Of a DNA stretch of 64,000 nucleotides, positions 1-11,160 are shown piece after piece (position 1 is the stretch's first letter; every line of letters begins with the position of its first letter). The notes beneath the pieces were generated by a model. The model was not told the origin of the DNA. It did no database searches and was given only the letters and a program-made list of their open reading frames with translations. Made by a program: the position numbers and the translations under genes. The stretch is taken from contig OY821784.1 in the NCBI GenBank assembly GCA_963682175.1, positions 35,321,621-35,385,620 of the forward strand, in the 5' to 3' direction. The DNA comes from Triglochin maritima (lineage: Eukaryota > Streptophyta > Magnoliopsida > Alismatales > Juncaginaceae).

Positions 1-498
1 AGGTTCGAGGAATATCAATAAGGTTGGGAATACGAAGAACAATATGTATAATTATAGAATAAGGGAAATGAGGTTTTGAATGACTTGGTTATGATACTTG
101 GTTATGATACTTGGTTGACCTATTTTTGATGTGTTTTTTTTAAATTTAAAGATTACATCTATTATGCATAAGTAACGTATGGTAAACATTTCAGCTGAAA
201 CGGATTATTTCAAATCTAGATCTAATCATTTTAAAAATCAATAAATAATAGTCGTACAAATTTTGACATATTTAGATCAACACCGAAATTAACTTGAATT
301 GACCTTAAGATTCAATATGTTTAATATTAGAAAAGAAAGAATGTGATCTAATTTGACTGGAAAAATATGATCTTTAAAATGCTAAAAAGGAAACACCACA
401 ATCAAGATGGGCTATAAGTGGCTCATAGCCACATTATTTCCTTATAAATATCTGCCCATTACAGCACCATATGTTTATCACCGATTTTTTTTATGAGC
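1..498. other. AT-rich intergenic stretch
   Basis: No open reading frame, RNA gene or clear repeat was recognised. A short tandem phrase around 85-118 (atgacttggttatgatacttgg) is a local duplication. Otherwise it is plain AT-rich sequence. Confidence 0.5.
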
Positions 499-1051
499 TA
501 GGGGTGTAAGCGGAACGGGGTGGGTTTCTTGCCCACCACTACACATCCCACCTAAGTTAAGCGAGTATGAAGGGTGGGGCAGTTCAAAAATAAAAAAACC
601 GCTACTCGCCCCGCCTAAGGTTGGACTAGATGAGACGGGGCAAGTTTGGTGGGGTTTTTTAATTGTTTTTTATTTTTCCTAAGAAAAATAAAAGAACATC
701 CAAACTTAGAAAAAGTAATTACTCATTGTATTTTTTGGAAAATTGAATGTGTGGTCAGTGAGAAATTAGAGATTTGGTGAATGTTGAATAATGACTTGGT
801 ATGGTAGGTTAATGATTATCAATAAAATTGAAACATTAAAATGATTTTAGTATATAAAAAATTAATAGTTTATTTGATTAGGCGGGTTGCGGGTTATGCA
901 GGACGGGTTGCAAGACAACCGCAACCCGTCCCATTTGTTAGGCGGGTTATGCGGGTGGCGGGTTAATGGGTTGGCAGGTAACATTTTTTTGTCCTCTACC
1001 CGCATTAGGCGGGGCGGGTTGCGGGTAAAATCCTACCCATTTACGGTCCTA
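499..1051. mobile_element. hAT-like non-autonomous element, GCGGGTTGCGGG family
   Basis: The stretch begins taggggtgtaagcgg and ends tttacggtccta, which are imperfect inverted termini. Its ends are rich in cggggcgggttgcgggt motifs with an AT-rich middle, and it has no coding capacity. Two related copies lie at 27424-27910 and 27944-28445, and those do have 8-bp target duplications, which supports a hAT assignment. This copy has no matching flanks (ttatgagc before, gctgtagt after), so one border may be damaged by the CACTA-like sequence that abuts it on the right. Confidence 0.6.
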
Positions 1052-1064
1052 GCTGTAGTACCAT

Positions 1065-1919
1065 ATTCCATTGACAATATTCCACCAAAATATTTCTCGT
1101 CGGCAATAGCCAATAGCATTGGCAACAAAAATTCCATTGGCATGGTTCAATCGCACAAAAAAATCTACTATTGCCGATGGAAATAAATAAACAAATTCAT
1201 GAATGACATCGTACAACAAATAATTATAATATAACTTTAAAACATATATAGAAGGTAAAATTATCACCAAAAAAATCCAAGACTTGGAGAGGGGTGACGG
1301 TGAAGCTACAGGCAACAAGGAGGAGGTTGTTGATGAGGACCGGTTGACGATTTGCTCGATTTGTGCGACGGTCGGCGACTCTACTGGATTGTAGGACTTT
1401 GGTCAAATTTTGGCCGGGGTAGGGTTTGATCAGAGCCAGAGTGGGTTTTGGTCGAGATGGGGTTTGGTCAGTGTCTGGTTAGTGTCTAGTCGAGGGTCAT
1501 GGTCCAATCGGTGGCGTGGAGACAACGTCGATTGAGTACCGACGAGGATGAGTGGAACGAGGTGACGAGGACCGGCGACGGAAAGGTAGTGTGGCGAAGG
1601 AGTACTGGCGGTGAAGTCATATTAACGAAGCAGGATCAATGGCGAAGTCGCAAGCGAAGCAGAGGTCCGACGGCGAGGACGGGATTTGGGTGTGAGATTC
1701 TAGTGCGTTGGGAAGGTGATTTGAGGATTTTCTCCCTCTGTCACCGCATCGCCGATGGAAATTCCGTCGACAATATGGTACCGCATGTAATAGGCATGTG
1801 CAAACTTAAATCGGATACAAATGACAATTTTCCGCGCTCGATCTAATAAAAAGGGATTATTGCCGACGGAATTTCTATCGGCAATAATCCGTATGTGAAG
1901 TTCTATTTTCTAGTAGTGT
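1065..1919. mobile_element. CACTA-like remnant with GCCGACGGAA subterminal repeats
   Basis: The right end reads ctagtagtg on the plus strand, so the reverse complement starts CACTACTAG, the usual plant CACTA terminus. Just inside, around 1855-1895, is an inverted pair of gccgacgga/gccgata motifs, and similar tcggcaatagcc and gccgatggaa motifs occur at 1097-1180 and 1750-1765. No transposase was recognised; the short open frame at 1499-1846 resembles nothing known to me. The left terminus is not visible, so the element is probably truncated or its left end is diverged. Confidence 0.5.
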
Positions 1920-1924
1920 AAATA

Positions 1925-3030
1925 TATTTGTTAAGCATTACGTATTTCATAGAAAATTTTCAAATTTTTTGGGTGAGCTTTCACTATCAAAGACTCCCAA
2001 GTCCCAATATATTTGATTGTAACTTGTGTACGTTATTTTTTGTGTTAGTTAGATTTTGTGTCCAAAATTTGTTTACTTATTTCCCTGACATGAATGTAAG
2101 ATTGACAATTGCATTGATTCTGATTTGTACGTGTTAATTTGGTTGCTAGGATGTCATTATCTAGTTTTACAGTGTCATCACTGTCGTTTTGTTTTTTTGT
2201 CTTTAAGAGTTGGAAGATTCATTGTCTTGAATAGTCAAGATCAAAGATCGAATAATAACAGTATTATTTGTGTGTTTGGATTATTGATGTTAAAAATAAG
2301 ATGAGTAGTATGGTAGATAAAACCAAAAAAACTGTACCGAAGTCTAATTAAATCCAGTGGCAATAATTAGTAATTACAAGTTAATTTGGTCATTAAAGTC
2401 ACCTACATGTATACCATAAATATTTCAAAGATGATTTTAAAAATATTATGTTTCAAAGGGAGAAAAACCAGCACTAAATTATCACTCGGGTTGAACTTGT
2501 AACCAATTACATGAAGCAAATTATATGTCGATCAACCACCTGATGGTGTTTAAACTTCAAACAATATATAACTGTACTGTACACGTTCTGATCATTTTCT
2601 GAGCTGACCCAGGTGTTTTTGGCATCATCACTAATTGGCCATATTTGATTTATAATAAGATGTCTCAATATTTAGTGTAAGTTGGCGAAACTATAATTTT
2701 CTCAAGAAACAAAGAATCTTCTTTGGGACCACAATCATGCAAGTCTGATTTGATCTGAACAACTCCTCAGTCTTCTCGCACGAAAGCACGTCGTTTCGTT
2801 GGGACCGCATGTCAACAATATCAAGATCGCGACCTCCGAAGAAACAAAACATGCTTCCAGGCAAACTGACAAATCTCAATATTAATATTAATATAATAGA
2901 CATGTCAACCTCATAACCTTTGCATTTCCAAATTAACGATGTTTTGGTCACAACTTTTTTCCCCCTTTTTTGCATTGTTTGTTAGTTCACAACTTCACAC
3001 CACACCCAGATGAATGTCCCAAACATGCGA
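1925..3030. other. Intergenic DNA without recognised genes
   Basis: AT-rich sequence with only short open frames (up to 94 codons near 2691-2975) that match no family I recognise. No tRNA-like or repeat structure was seen. Confidence 0.45.
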
Positions 3031-3364
3031 TGAAATTCCAAGATCACGTGGAGACATGTAGCGGCGACGAGTTTATTTTTTAGTGTATACATAATTCGAC
3101 GTCACCAATGCCGAATTCTTCTTAAGAGAACTCGACATCCGAGTTAATTTTGGTTTTTATGAACACTTGTCATATTTCTCTTGAAGTGATTTGCCAGGAG
3201 AACATGATTTCAAATAGAACTCGGCAACACAAGTGACGATTTCTCTCTAATAGAACTCGGCACTGGAGATGTCGAGTTCACATCAAGAGAACTCGGCAGC
3301 ACCAGTGTCGAGTTCTATTGAAGAGAAATTGGGAAATTCATTTAATTTAAGAACTCGACAATTT

Positions 3365-3660
3365 CATTTCCTGTTTAAAAAATTTCTGACAACAAACACA
3401 ATCATTCCAATTACAAAAAAATCAACAAACACAATCATTTCCAAGTAGAAAATACAACAAACATCATCATTTCTCACTTCCTAAATTTCAACAAACACTA
3501 TCATTTTCAACAACAAATATTGCAGCAAACACAATCATTTCAACCACAAAACACAAACAACTACAATAAAATCAAAATAACATACACAATAACAAGTTTA
3601 ACATTTTAACATAAATAAAACCAAAACTAGTGTAATAACAATCAAATAAGTTTAATACAA
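3365..3660. repeat. Degenerate CA-rich repeats (caacaaacacaatcattt)
   Basis: The phrase caacaaacacaatcattt recurs five or six times with changes between 3380 and 3560, inside the inverted-repeat transposon and downstream of its minus-strand remnants. It is probably untranslated or subterminal element DNA. Confidence 0.5.
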
Positions 3661-4091
3661 CCAAATATCTATCATAAGTGACCTCTCAATCTATTCTTCT
3701 TTTTAGGGCGTGCCTGAGCACGTCCTCTCCCTTGTCTGCATCCCCCTCCTCGTGCTGCATTCTCCCTGAGTCAGATCACCACTGTCTTCTTGTGTGTGGA
3801 TCTTCTTCTTCAACAACGCGATCCTGACTCAAATGTAATGTGGCTTCTTCAGCACCAAAACACATAAGTCAAGTCTTCATTTTTTCCTTTAATTTTCCAA
3901 CCATCGAAGAACATGTCTTGTGATCTCTGATCGTCTCATGAATTTGATGGAGTTCTTTATGGAACTCATAAACTTTGTGCACCTACAAACAATTAAACCG
4001 TTTAAGAAACACTAAACACAATTTAAAAACATTGTAATTATTTAATTAAATGTTTAGATATTACCATCTCCCGTTCTCTATCCGTTATGGG

Positions 4092-4325
4092 TCAGTACAC
4101 GTTATGTTTCGGAGTCAAAGTGTGGTGAACAATCCAACGTACCGTGATGTTCCAGTACCATTCCATATATAACTGTGTGTTCTCTTTAGGAGAGTCACCT
4201 AAGAGTGGTCGCTCAAACTGTAGATGATCTCTTCTATGAGACCAATGCTGGATGAATATGTGATTTTCCACCAACCAATTAATGTCTGCTCTCCCCTGAG
4301 CTGATTTCACTTCATGTCTCTCCAT
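4092..4325 (-). pseudogene. Plant mobile domain (PMD/MAIN-like) C-terminal remnant
   Basis: The 77-residue frame contains a segment of the form FIQ-W-HRRD followed by a Y-EWY---T motif. This resembles the end of the plant mobile domain found in MAIN-like proteins and in transposon-borne PMD proteins. The rest of that domain is not visible. It lies in the same element and on the same strand as the Mutator-type N-terminal remnant at 4504-5214, so the two may derive from one transposon-encoded protein or neighbouring genes. Recognition rests on remembered motif shape and is tentative. Confidence 0.4.
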
Positions 4326-4503
4326 CGGCTTTGGAATGTGTTGCTATAGACCGAACTACCTCATGACTCGGTCTGGACAATGCATAACCACCTCTCCAAA
4401 ATGTATAACTCATGAACGACTCGTCCAAATCTCAGAACCTTCTATACACAGTAGTCATAACTGACTAAGATCTCTTCTACAACGAATTGTGTATTGTAAT
4501 ACC

Positions 4504-5214
4504 TTAATATCTCAGTGTCATAATCTTCAATGCTATGCATCTCTTCCAGTCATCTGGTCGACTAAAATTAATTGGGTCAACAGCTGACAAACCATGTCCA
4601 AGGGACGGATATGAGGTAGACGGTCCAACCCTGCCAGCAAACTCATCATGACTGTAATGCATGGGTTCAAATTGCGATAGACCAGGATAAGGATTTGCAC
4701 TCCTGGAAGGAATGTCGCATGCATTTTCTGACCATTCATTTCCTGTTTGGAAGTTCTGCAATTGGAAAAATGGAATTTGCTGGTATGCCGGAACTTCGGC
4801 TGTAGGATTTAGACTTATATTCAAATCTATTCTACAGTCCCAACCGGTCGACCTTACTGTACCATACTCCGACGAATGAGTGTTGGTTATCAGCGTATGG
4901 TCGGGCACTTTAGGTTCAGGTTCCACATACACTCCAACCACAGACATCCGTTTAAACAAACGCATCATTCCATAAACCGACCTATCATTGGTTAATAGAG
5001 CGTATGTCCAATCATTATTTAATGGCAATTTCGTCGTCAACTTAACATCAAACATACTTACTGGATAACAATATTCAGATCTTATGACATCCATTAAATC
5101 CCCATATTTTCTGTTCAACGGAACAACTACCAATTTGCGATCAGATCATGTATACTCTGTCACATCTCTGTTACATTCTAATTTCTCATTATACATGACC
5201 AACAAAGATCATTC
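4504..5214 (-). pseudogene. Mutator-like transposase N-terminal (PB1-like) region
   Basis: On the minus strand the frame carries VVPLN-KYGDLMDVI and then YALLTNDRSVYGMMRLF. These are features of the N-terminal region that precedes the MULE transposase domain in plant Mutator-like proteins. In-frame sequence continues upstream of the first methionine to about 5214 but is interrupted by a TGA near 5145, so the 209-residue open frame is only part of the original. No MULE DDE core, zinc finger or SWIM domain follows, so no active transposase is encoded here. It is a remnant or a deletion derivative. Confidence 0.5.
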
Positions 5215-6127
5215 ATCATCTTTATCCATTCCCAACATATTTTAATTAAATTTAAAATGTGTTCAAGTGAGATGATTGTTCTTCTATTAATAATTAATTA
5301 AAAATTTGAAAGTACTCAAATGTTTTGAAATTACCTCAATCGAGTGTAGTAACAAACGGCTGTAAACGTCGAGCAATGAGTGTAGTAGCAAAATCAACTA
5401 TAATAAACAACGTTACGAATAATATTAGAGTTTATTTTAAAATTTGACAAAACCTCACCTATATTTTGAAATTCATAAATTTTAAACCTACATTGTAGAA
5501 CAAACTGACAATACTACAAATAACATCCTCAAATTCCAAACATCTAAATAACGACGTATTTCACAACTTCAAGCGACAAACATTCAAACAACACGCAAAT
5601 CACCACATATTTAACGAACATATTTCTCAACTTCAAAACATTTTTTTCCATTAAAACTCACATACATTCATTACTCTATTTTTAAAATTACAAAAATCAA
5701 ATTTAAGTTCTCACATATTCAAAGCTACATACATTCAAACCCAAATAAATCATTTTTAAGTTTACATTCATTAAAACTAGCATACATTCAAACCAAAATA
5801 ACAACAACAAATCTAATTTCAATCACAATAATCAAACTTAAATTCAACTATTTTTAAGATTACTACCGTAGAGCTACAATCAACAAAAATGAAATCAATG
5901 ATCAACTAAGAAACAAGAAATAAATAGTTTGTCCTAAAAACCCAAAATCGAAATGGAATTTGCACCAAAACGGGTTCTTAAACCAACAAAAATACTACAA
6001 TCATACCTAAAACAACAATGTATTTCAGTATATCATCCTAATTCAAAAAAGCAAGAAAACGGTGAAAAACGAAAAAAAATCGAAACCCTAACCTACAAAT
6101 CGTGAGAACTCAGCGTGAGGAGAGCGA

Positions 6128-6187
6128 GGGGGGGGGGGGGGGGGGGGGGGGGTGGGGGGGGGGGGGAGGGGGGGGGGGGGGGGGGGG
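6128..6187. repeat. Poly-G tract
   Basis: About 60 bases are almost pure G on the plus strand, interrupted once by T (6153) and once by A (6167). It sits just 5' of the minus-strand remnants inside the inverted-repeat transposon. It could form a G-quadruplex; its true length may be unreliable because such runs are hard to sequence. Confidence 0.9.
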
Positions 6188-6904
6188 TGTCGGGCTGTTT
6201 TTATAGCCCGACAAAACTTGACGATTTAGATGCCAAGTTCAATTTAAAATATTGTTCTCCTAGCTCACCAATTGTCTCATGCACGATCTCTGAGTTGGGA
6301 GAATAAAAACCAAAATAAACTCGACACTGGTACTGCCGAGTTCTCTTTGATAGAACTCGGCCTTGATGATACCGAGTTCAACTTGTAAAACAGAAATGAA
6401 CTTGGCACTCGTGATGTCGAGTTCACTCAAGAAGAACTCGACACTGGTAATGTCGAGTTCTCTCAAGCAGAACTCGGCACTGGTGATGTCGAGTTCTGTA
6501 TACACTAAAAAACAAACTCGTCACCGTCACGTGTCAATACGTGGTGACAGCGGGTTTAGTGTGAAAAATACTTTTGAAAGAGATTTGTTTTGGCAATGTT
6601 TTTAAAAAAATGATATTTTAAAAAAAATCCTATTTTTAAAGTCCAACTCCTACAGTTTTTTATACAAAAAACTTAATTTTCGTATAAGAGAACAAATCAT
6701 CCAAAACCTACACTATAAAACAATTATTTGAGAAACAAAAAACAACTCGAGGAAAGGAAAAACTAAAGTTATCTACAACAACTTTTATAAAAATGTTATT
6801 CTAGTTTTCTCTTTCTGACACGTCATCTGTTTCATTTCACAATATTTAACCACAATTTTATTTTCTTTATTCTTATAAATCACAACATTTATAAAAAATC
6901 TTGG

Positions 6905-6907
6905 TGT
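6905..6907. other. Target-site duplication TGT (left) of CACTA element
   Basis: TGT directly precedes CACTAGTGCAGAA. The same triplet follows the right terminus at 14747-14749, as expected for a CACTA insertion. Confidence 0.85.
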
Positions 6908-6944
6908 CACTAGTGCAGAATTGGCTTTACTCGTCGCCAAATAG

Positions 6945-7255
6945 ACGTCGACCGTTACAACCACCGACGTCTAGTGTGGAGAGGACAGAATAGACGTCGG
7001 TTGTAATGGAAGACGATGTCTATGTGACACTATAGATGTCGGGTTTTGGAATAACACGTTTAGCCGATGTCTATACCCTATAGACGTCGACCTATACACG
7101 TCGGTTGTTTGTGTACCTTTTATATCCGACGTCTATAGGGTATAGACGTCTCCATATAGACGTCGGACGTAATGGACAACCGACGTCTATACGTCATCCA
7201 CATAGACGTCGAGGTATAGACGTCGGCGTTATACAACATCCGACGTCTATAGGTC
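6945..7255. repeat. CACTA left subterminal repeats (tagacgtcgg)
   Basis: About a dozen direct and inverted copies of a 10-bp motif, tagacgtcgg or its complement ccgacgtcta. The matching array is at 14390-14720 near the right end. Confidence 0.85.
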
Positions 7256-9277
7256 TTAAAGAAATTAGACAGACGATTTTCTTTCATTCATTTCAGACGA
7301 AACCCCACCCAAACCCTAGCCGTCCCGCGACCGAACTCTCCTCCGCGACCAACCTCCGACCGATCTGCACCGTCTCCGGCACCGCAGCGAGCTCCCAAAC
7401 TCTCCTCCACATCTCCGGCCCTCTTCTCCTTCTTCCCCCGTCTTCCTCCGTCTCTCTCCACATGTAAGTTTTCTTCCATCAACCATTTGTATTTTCTTCC
7501 AAAAGAATATCGGGCTTTGTTTGGATCTCCCCTTCCACTTGCGAGTTATTAACTACTATCACAAACAACTGGTGGTATGTGTTTGTATGGAATCCATCAA
7601 AGCCCTCATTCAACCCTTTACGTTCATCTTCGATAAGTATGGAGTTTGTTTGACCCTTTGGTTTTGGCAATATTAGGTATTTGTTTTTTGACTCTGTAAG
7701 CTCTTCCGCACTGTGTGGTCCATTTTTTTTTTTTGCAATTTCATTCCAAGATCAAATGGTACTTCCAATGTTTATCAGAAGTTTGTTAATTAAATGCTAC
7801 AACTCTTGCCATTAAGAAATTAAACTATTTATTCTCTGTTCTAAGGACAAACAATTAGTATATATGGCTTTAGAGAACTCTTTTAAGGTTTATTTGGAAT
7901 TGTTGGGGTCAAAAATAAATGTCAAAAATTAGAACGAGAATTTCGAGTTCTAACACTTAGGGACAAGTACTTGTGTAATGAATCTAGTGTAGAGATCATT
8001 TTCTTTCATCTATCATTATCAACTTCTTATCTTCAGATGAGGCTACAAAAGCATACCTAAACAAAAATGTTTAGAAATAATAATATCCCATTAGACGATA
8101 ATTCCGGAAGATAATCCGAAATCCATCCATTAGATGAGTCAACAGATCATATAATAGATTGTTAAGTTTTCAATTTGTATATATGTGTAGTTTTCTATGG
8201 GTTTGCATAAAAAGTGTCCAAATTAGAATAAATCTTTAGTTTAGTGAGTTCATACATTTATTTGTGTTTATTTATGTTTTGTCTAGTTAAATGTTTATTT
8301 ATGTTTATTTATGCTGAAAAAATGATCTTTCATGTTTATTTATGTTTTGTCTAGTTAAATGTTTATTTACTTTGTTTAGTTAAATGTTTAGTTTATAATA
8401 ACTCATTGCCCCCTTAAACAACATGGTCTTTAATAACCCAAAGCAAAAGATTAGACAATATTTGCTAAGTCATTCATCATATAGGATTTACATGCATTGT
8501 ATTTTTCGATTATTTACGATTTCTGTCGTAGATTGCTGGCGTAAGGTACGTACTATCTTTCACTCATCATTCAATAGAAAGCACGCATTAGTTAGCAGGA
8601 CTTGCATTGGAACAAGAGTGAGGTGAGTGTTTGTTTGGTGTGTTGTTTGTTAGATTAAGGTATGAAAAACACTTAGGGGGCAGTCACCTATAGGAGATGA
8701 GGTGGGGGATTTCATCACCCTTTCCTTGGCCCAAAAACCACTTAATAAAAGAGTCTTAATAAAATCAATTAGACGTTGGCCCCTAGGAATTTCGGACGCA
8801 TTAAGGAGAGGAAACCATTTAAGACCGTTATGGCCTGAATGTCATTGCCCATCTAGTCTCCCTGAGATTTTAGGAACCTCCAGGTTCTTGATTTCCTATA
8901 GATTAGTGGTCCTCGATGTTTAAGACTGTTTCGGCCTGAACGTCGTTGCCCATCTAGTCTCCCTGAGATATTAGGGACCTCCGGGTTCTTGATTTCCTAC
9001 AGACTAGTGGTCCTCGGTGGGACCTCGAAGTTAGGCGTCGTCTATTACTAAGGACCTATAGTGGACTTTAGGTTTGTTTTGGCCTTGATTGTTTAGTTAG
9101 ATTTCTAACCTTCCTTATTCCACGCTAGATTAAGGACTTCATCTCTTCTCCTCTGAGTCATTCTTTTCTCATCTTAATATCTCCGAATCTTCTCATCTAC
9201 GAACACATTCTTTTAAATTGAAATTCTATTTATTTTCTTCAATAATAACTATCATTTTTGCTTCTGTTTAGATTGAA
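7256..9277 (+). other. 5' region of the CACTA TnpD gene
   Basis: A GC-rich, CT-rich block at 7300-7465 with aaaccctagccgtc and a splice-like catg/gtaag boundary looks like a plant non-coding first exon, followed by an AT-rich probable intron. At 8817-9021 a segment of about 101 bp is tandemly duplicated. No convincing coding sequence precedes 9278. An intron to about 9270 would fit, since attgaaatgg directly introduces the start codon. Confidence 0.4.
8817..9021. repeat. Tandem duplication of about 101 bp
   Basis: Two adjacent units, starting near 8817 and 8918, share cccatctagtctccctgag and ggttcttgatttccta, with scattered substitutions. They are inside the CACTA element upstream of the TnpD relic. 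Confidence 0.85.
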
Positions 9278-11090
9278 ATGGATCGAGAGTGGATAGTTTC
9301 AAACAGATTGAGTGATGAGTATGAGAACGGAGTGAATATGTTCTTAGAGGTTGCCAAAAAACATTCTAAGAAAATGAAAGACAGCGACATGGCGTATTGT
9401 CCGTGCAATAAGTGTCATAATATGTCAGTGTTGACTTTTCGGAAAATGAAAGATCATTTGTTTGAGAAAGGTTTCGACCCAAATTACAGACGGTGGATAT
9501 GACACGGCGAAAATGAATCATGTAGTCGTTCCAAGAATGATTGAGAAGATGTTAGTGTGGAAGATCACTTAGAGGAAATGGTTCAGGATATGGCTGAAAA
9601 GTTTTCGTCCAACCCCGATTTACTTGGTAATTTGTTGAGTGACAATGAGAAGCCGTTGTATAAGAATTGTACCAAATTCACTATATTGTCAGCGGTGTTG
9701 AAATATCAGTAATCTTGTTGTTATGAAGGATTTGAAACTTGTGGGGATGAAGTCTCACGATTGTCACACTTTAATGCAGCAGTTGTTACCTGTAGCACTG
9801 AGATCCATATTACCGAAAGATGTTAGACAAGCAATAATAAAGTTGTGTTCCTTTTTCAATAAGATTTGCAGTAAAGTGGTCGATCCTGTGCAGTTAGACA
9901 AGTTACAGAATGAAATTATGGTCACATTATGTCAGTTGGAGATGTTCTCTCCCCCCCCCCCCCCCCCCCCCCCCCGGCTTTTTTCGACATTATGATTCAT
10001 CTTGTTATTCATTTGGTTAGAGAAGTTAAATTGTGCGGACCAGTTTTCTTAAGGTGGATGTATCCTTTCGAGCGTTATATGAAAGTGTTGAAAGGTTATT
10101 GCAAAAGCGTCAAAGACCAGATGCTAGTATTGTTGAAGGATACATAGCTGAGGAGGTTATCAAGTTTTGCACTGTATACCTAGCAAACACCAAAACTGTT
10201 GGACTTCCGAAAAATCGTCATGATAAACGTGCCGATGGTAAAGGGACACGTGGGATGAAAATGTTAAATCCAAATGACGATGACTTAATGACAACATATT
10301 TTTATGTGTTGTGCAATTCGAATGAAGTTCAACCATACCTAAATGAACACATGAAGTTTCTAAAGGAAAGAAATCCTTTGTGGAGTGATCAACAAGTAAT
10401 TAATAGTCACAATAAGAATTTCATCTCTTTGTTCAAAAATCTAGCATACAAGCGTGATGTTTCTGAGACAATACAGTGGTTGGCTTACGGTCCACATTCT
10501 GTTGTTATAAGTTACAGTGGTTATGATATCAATGGATATTCTTTCTACACAGTTTGTGAAGATGCGAAAAGTGCTGTTCAGAACAGTGGCGTCACCTTAA
10601 TAGCAGAGTCTTTGAATTTGTCTAGTTCTAAAGACAAGAATCCTGTATACGCCGACATGTCCTATTACGGTGTAATTGAAGATATATGGGAGCTAGACTT
10701 TGTTAAATTCAAAGTACCTATATTTAGATGCAAGTGGGCTGAGTTCGAGTGGATGACTATGGCTTCACTTTAATTGATTTTTCAAAACAAGGGTATAAAG
10801 GAGAACCTTTTATTCTAGCTTCCCAAGCGAAACAAGTCTTCTATGTGGCTGATTCGTGTGATAAGAAATGAGCAGTAATTTTGGAAGGGAAGAAAAATAT
10901 TGTATCAGATGATAGTCTGATCGAGTATGAAGAGACACTACCTTTCTCTAAGGAAGCACCTGAGTTGAACTCGGTAGATGAAGAAATAAATGTTGAGACT
11001 TGTATGTTTAGAGATGACCACGGTGAAGGTATATGGATTGAAAATCCATTAAGGAAAAAAAACAGTAAAGGTGCAAATTTTCTGTTGTAA
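9278..11090 (+). pseudogene. CACTA TnpD-like transposase relic, catalytic core deleted
   Basis: Reading starts at ATG 9278 with the transposase-associated domain (MDREWI..., with a CPCNKC motif). It stops at TGA 9500-9502, where relatives have Trp, and again at 9542. The frame then shows KPLYKNCTKF near 9650, and at about 9715 jumps straight to the DUF4218 region (DLKLVGMKSHD). The Transposase_21 catalytic domain that normally lies between is absent, so this is an internal deletion. A run of 25 C at 9951-9975 and a further shift near 10108 break the DUF4218 frame. A DUF4216-like part follows (YYGVIEDIWELDF), with a frame change near 10745 and a TGA at 10868 where Trp is expected. The last codons end at 11090. 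It cannot encode an active transposase. Confidence 0.85.
9951..9975. repeat. Poly-C tract inside the transposase relic
   Basis: Twenty-five consecutive C bases lie within the DUF4218 coding region, at a place where relatives have a short Pro-Pro motif. The tract shifts the reading frame and suggests homopolymer expansion. Confidence 0.9.
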
Positions 11091-11160
11091 CACATTGTAA
11101 TAGACATTTAATCCATGTCTTTACCTTATTTAATTACTTGAATTTATCTTTTATAGTATA

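Larger units (their letters stand above)
3044..6540. mobile_element. Inverted-repeat DNA transposon with Mutator and PMD remnants
   Basis: The outer arms near 3034-3090 and 6494-6545 are inverted copies: both read cgacgagttt followed by ttttttagtgtata when viewed inward. Inside each arm lie repeated palindromic motifs of the form gaactcggcac...gatgtcgagttc (3095-3360 and 6315-6500), a subterminal repeat pattern. Between them are two minus-strand coding remnants. A CACTAAACCCGCTG-like terminus is readable on the minus strand at the right edge near 6560, but the left edge has no counterpart, so superfamily and exact ends are uncertain. No target duplication was found. Confidence 0.6.

Noticed and set aside
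1499..1846. Open frame of 115 codons on the plus strand
   Set aside because: It lies inside the CACTA-like remnant, resembles no known family and has no start or splice context supporting a gene.
6115..6306. Glycine-rich open frame across the poly-G tract
   Set aside because: The frame is produced by the homopolymer alone.
7105..7467. Open frame of 120 codons at the 5' side of the CACTA element
   Set aside because: It covers subterminal repeats and a CT-rich leader; better explained as non-coding exon and repeat.
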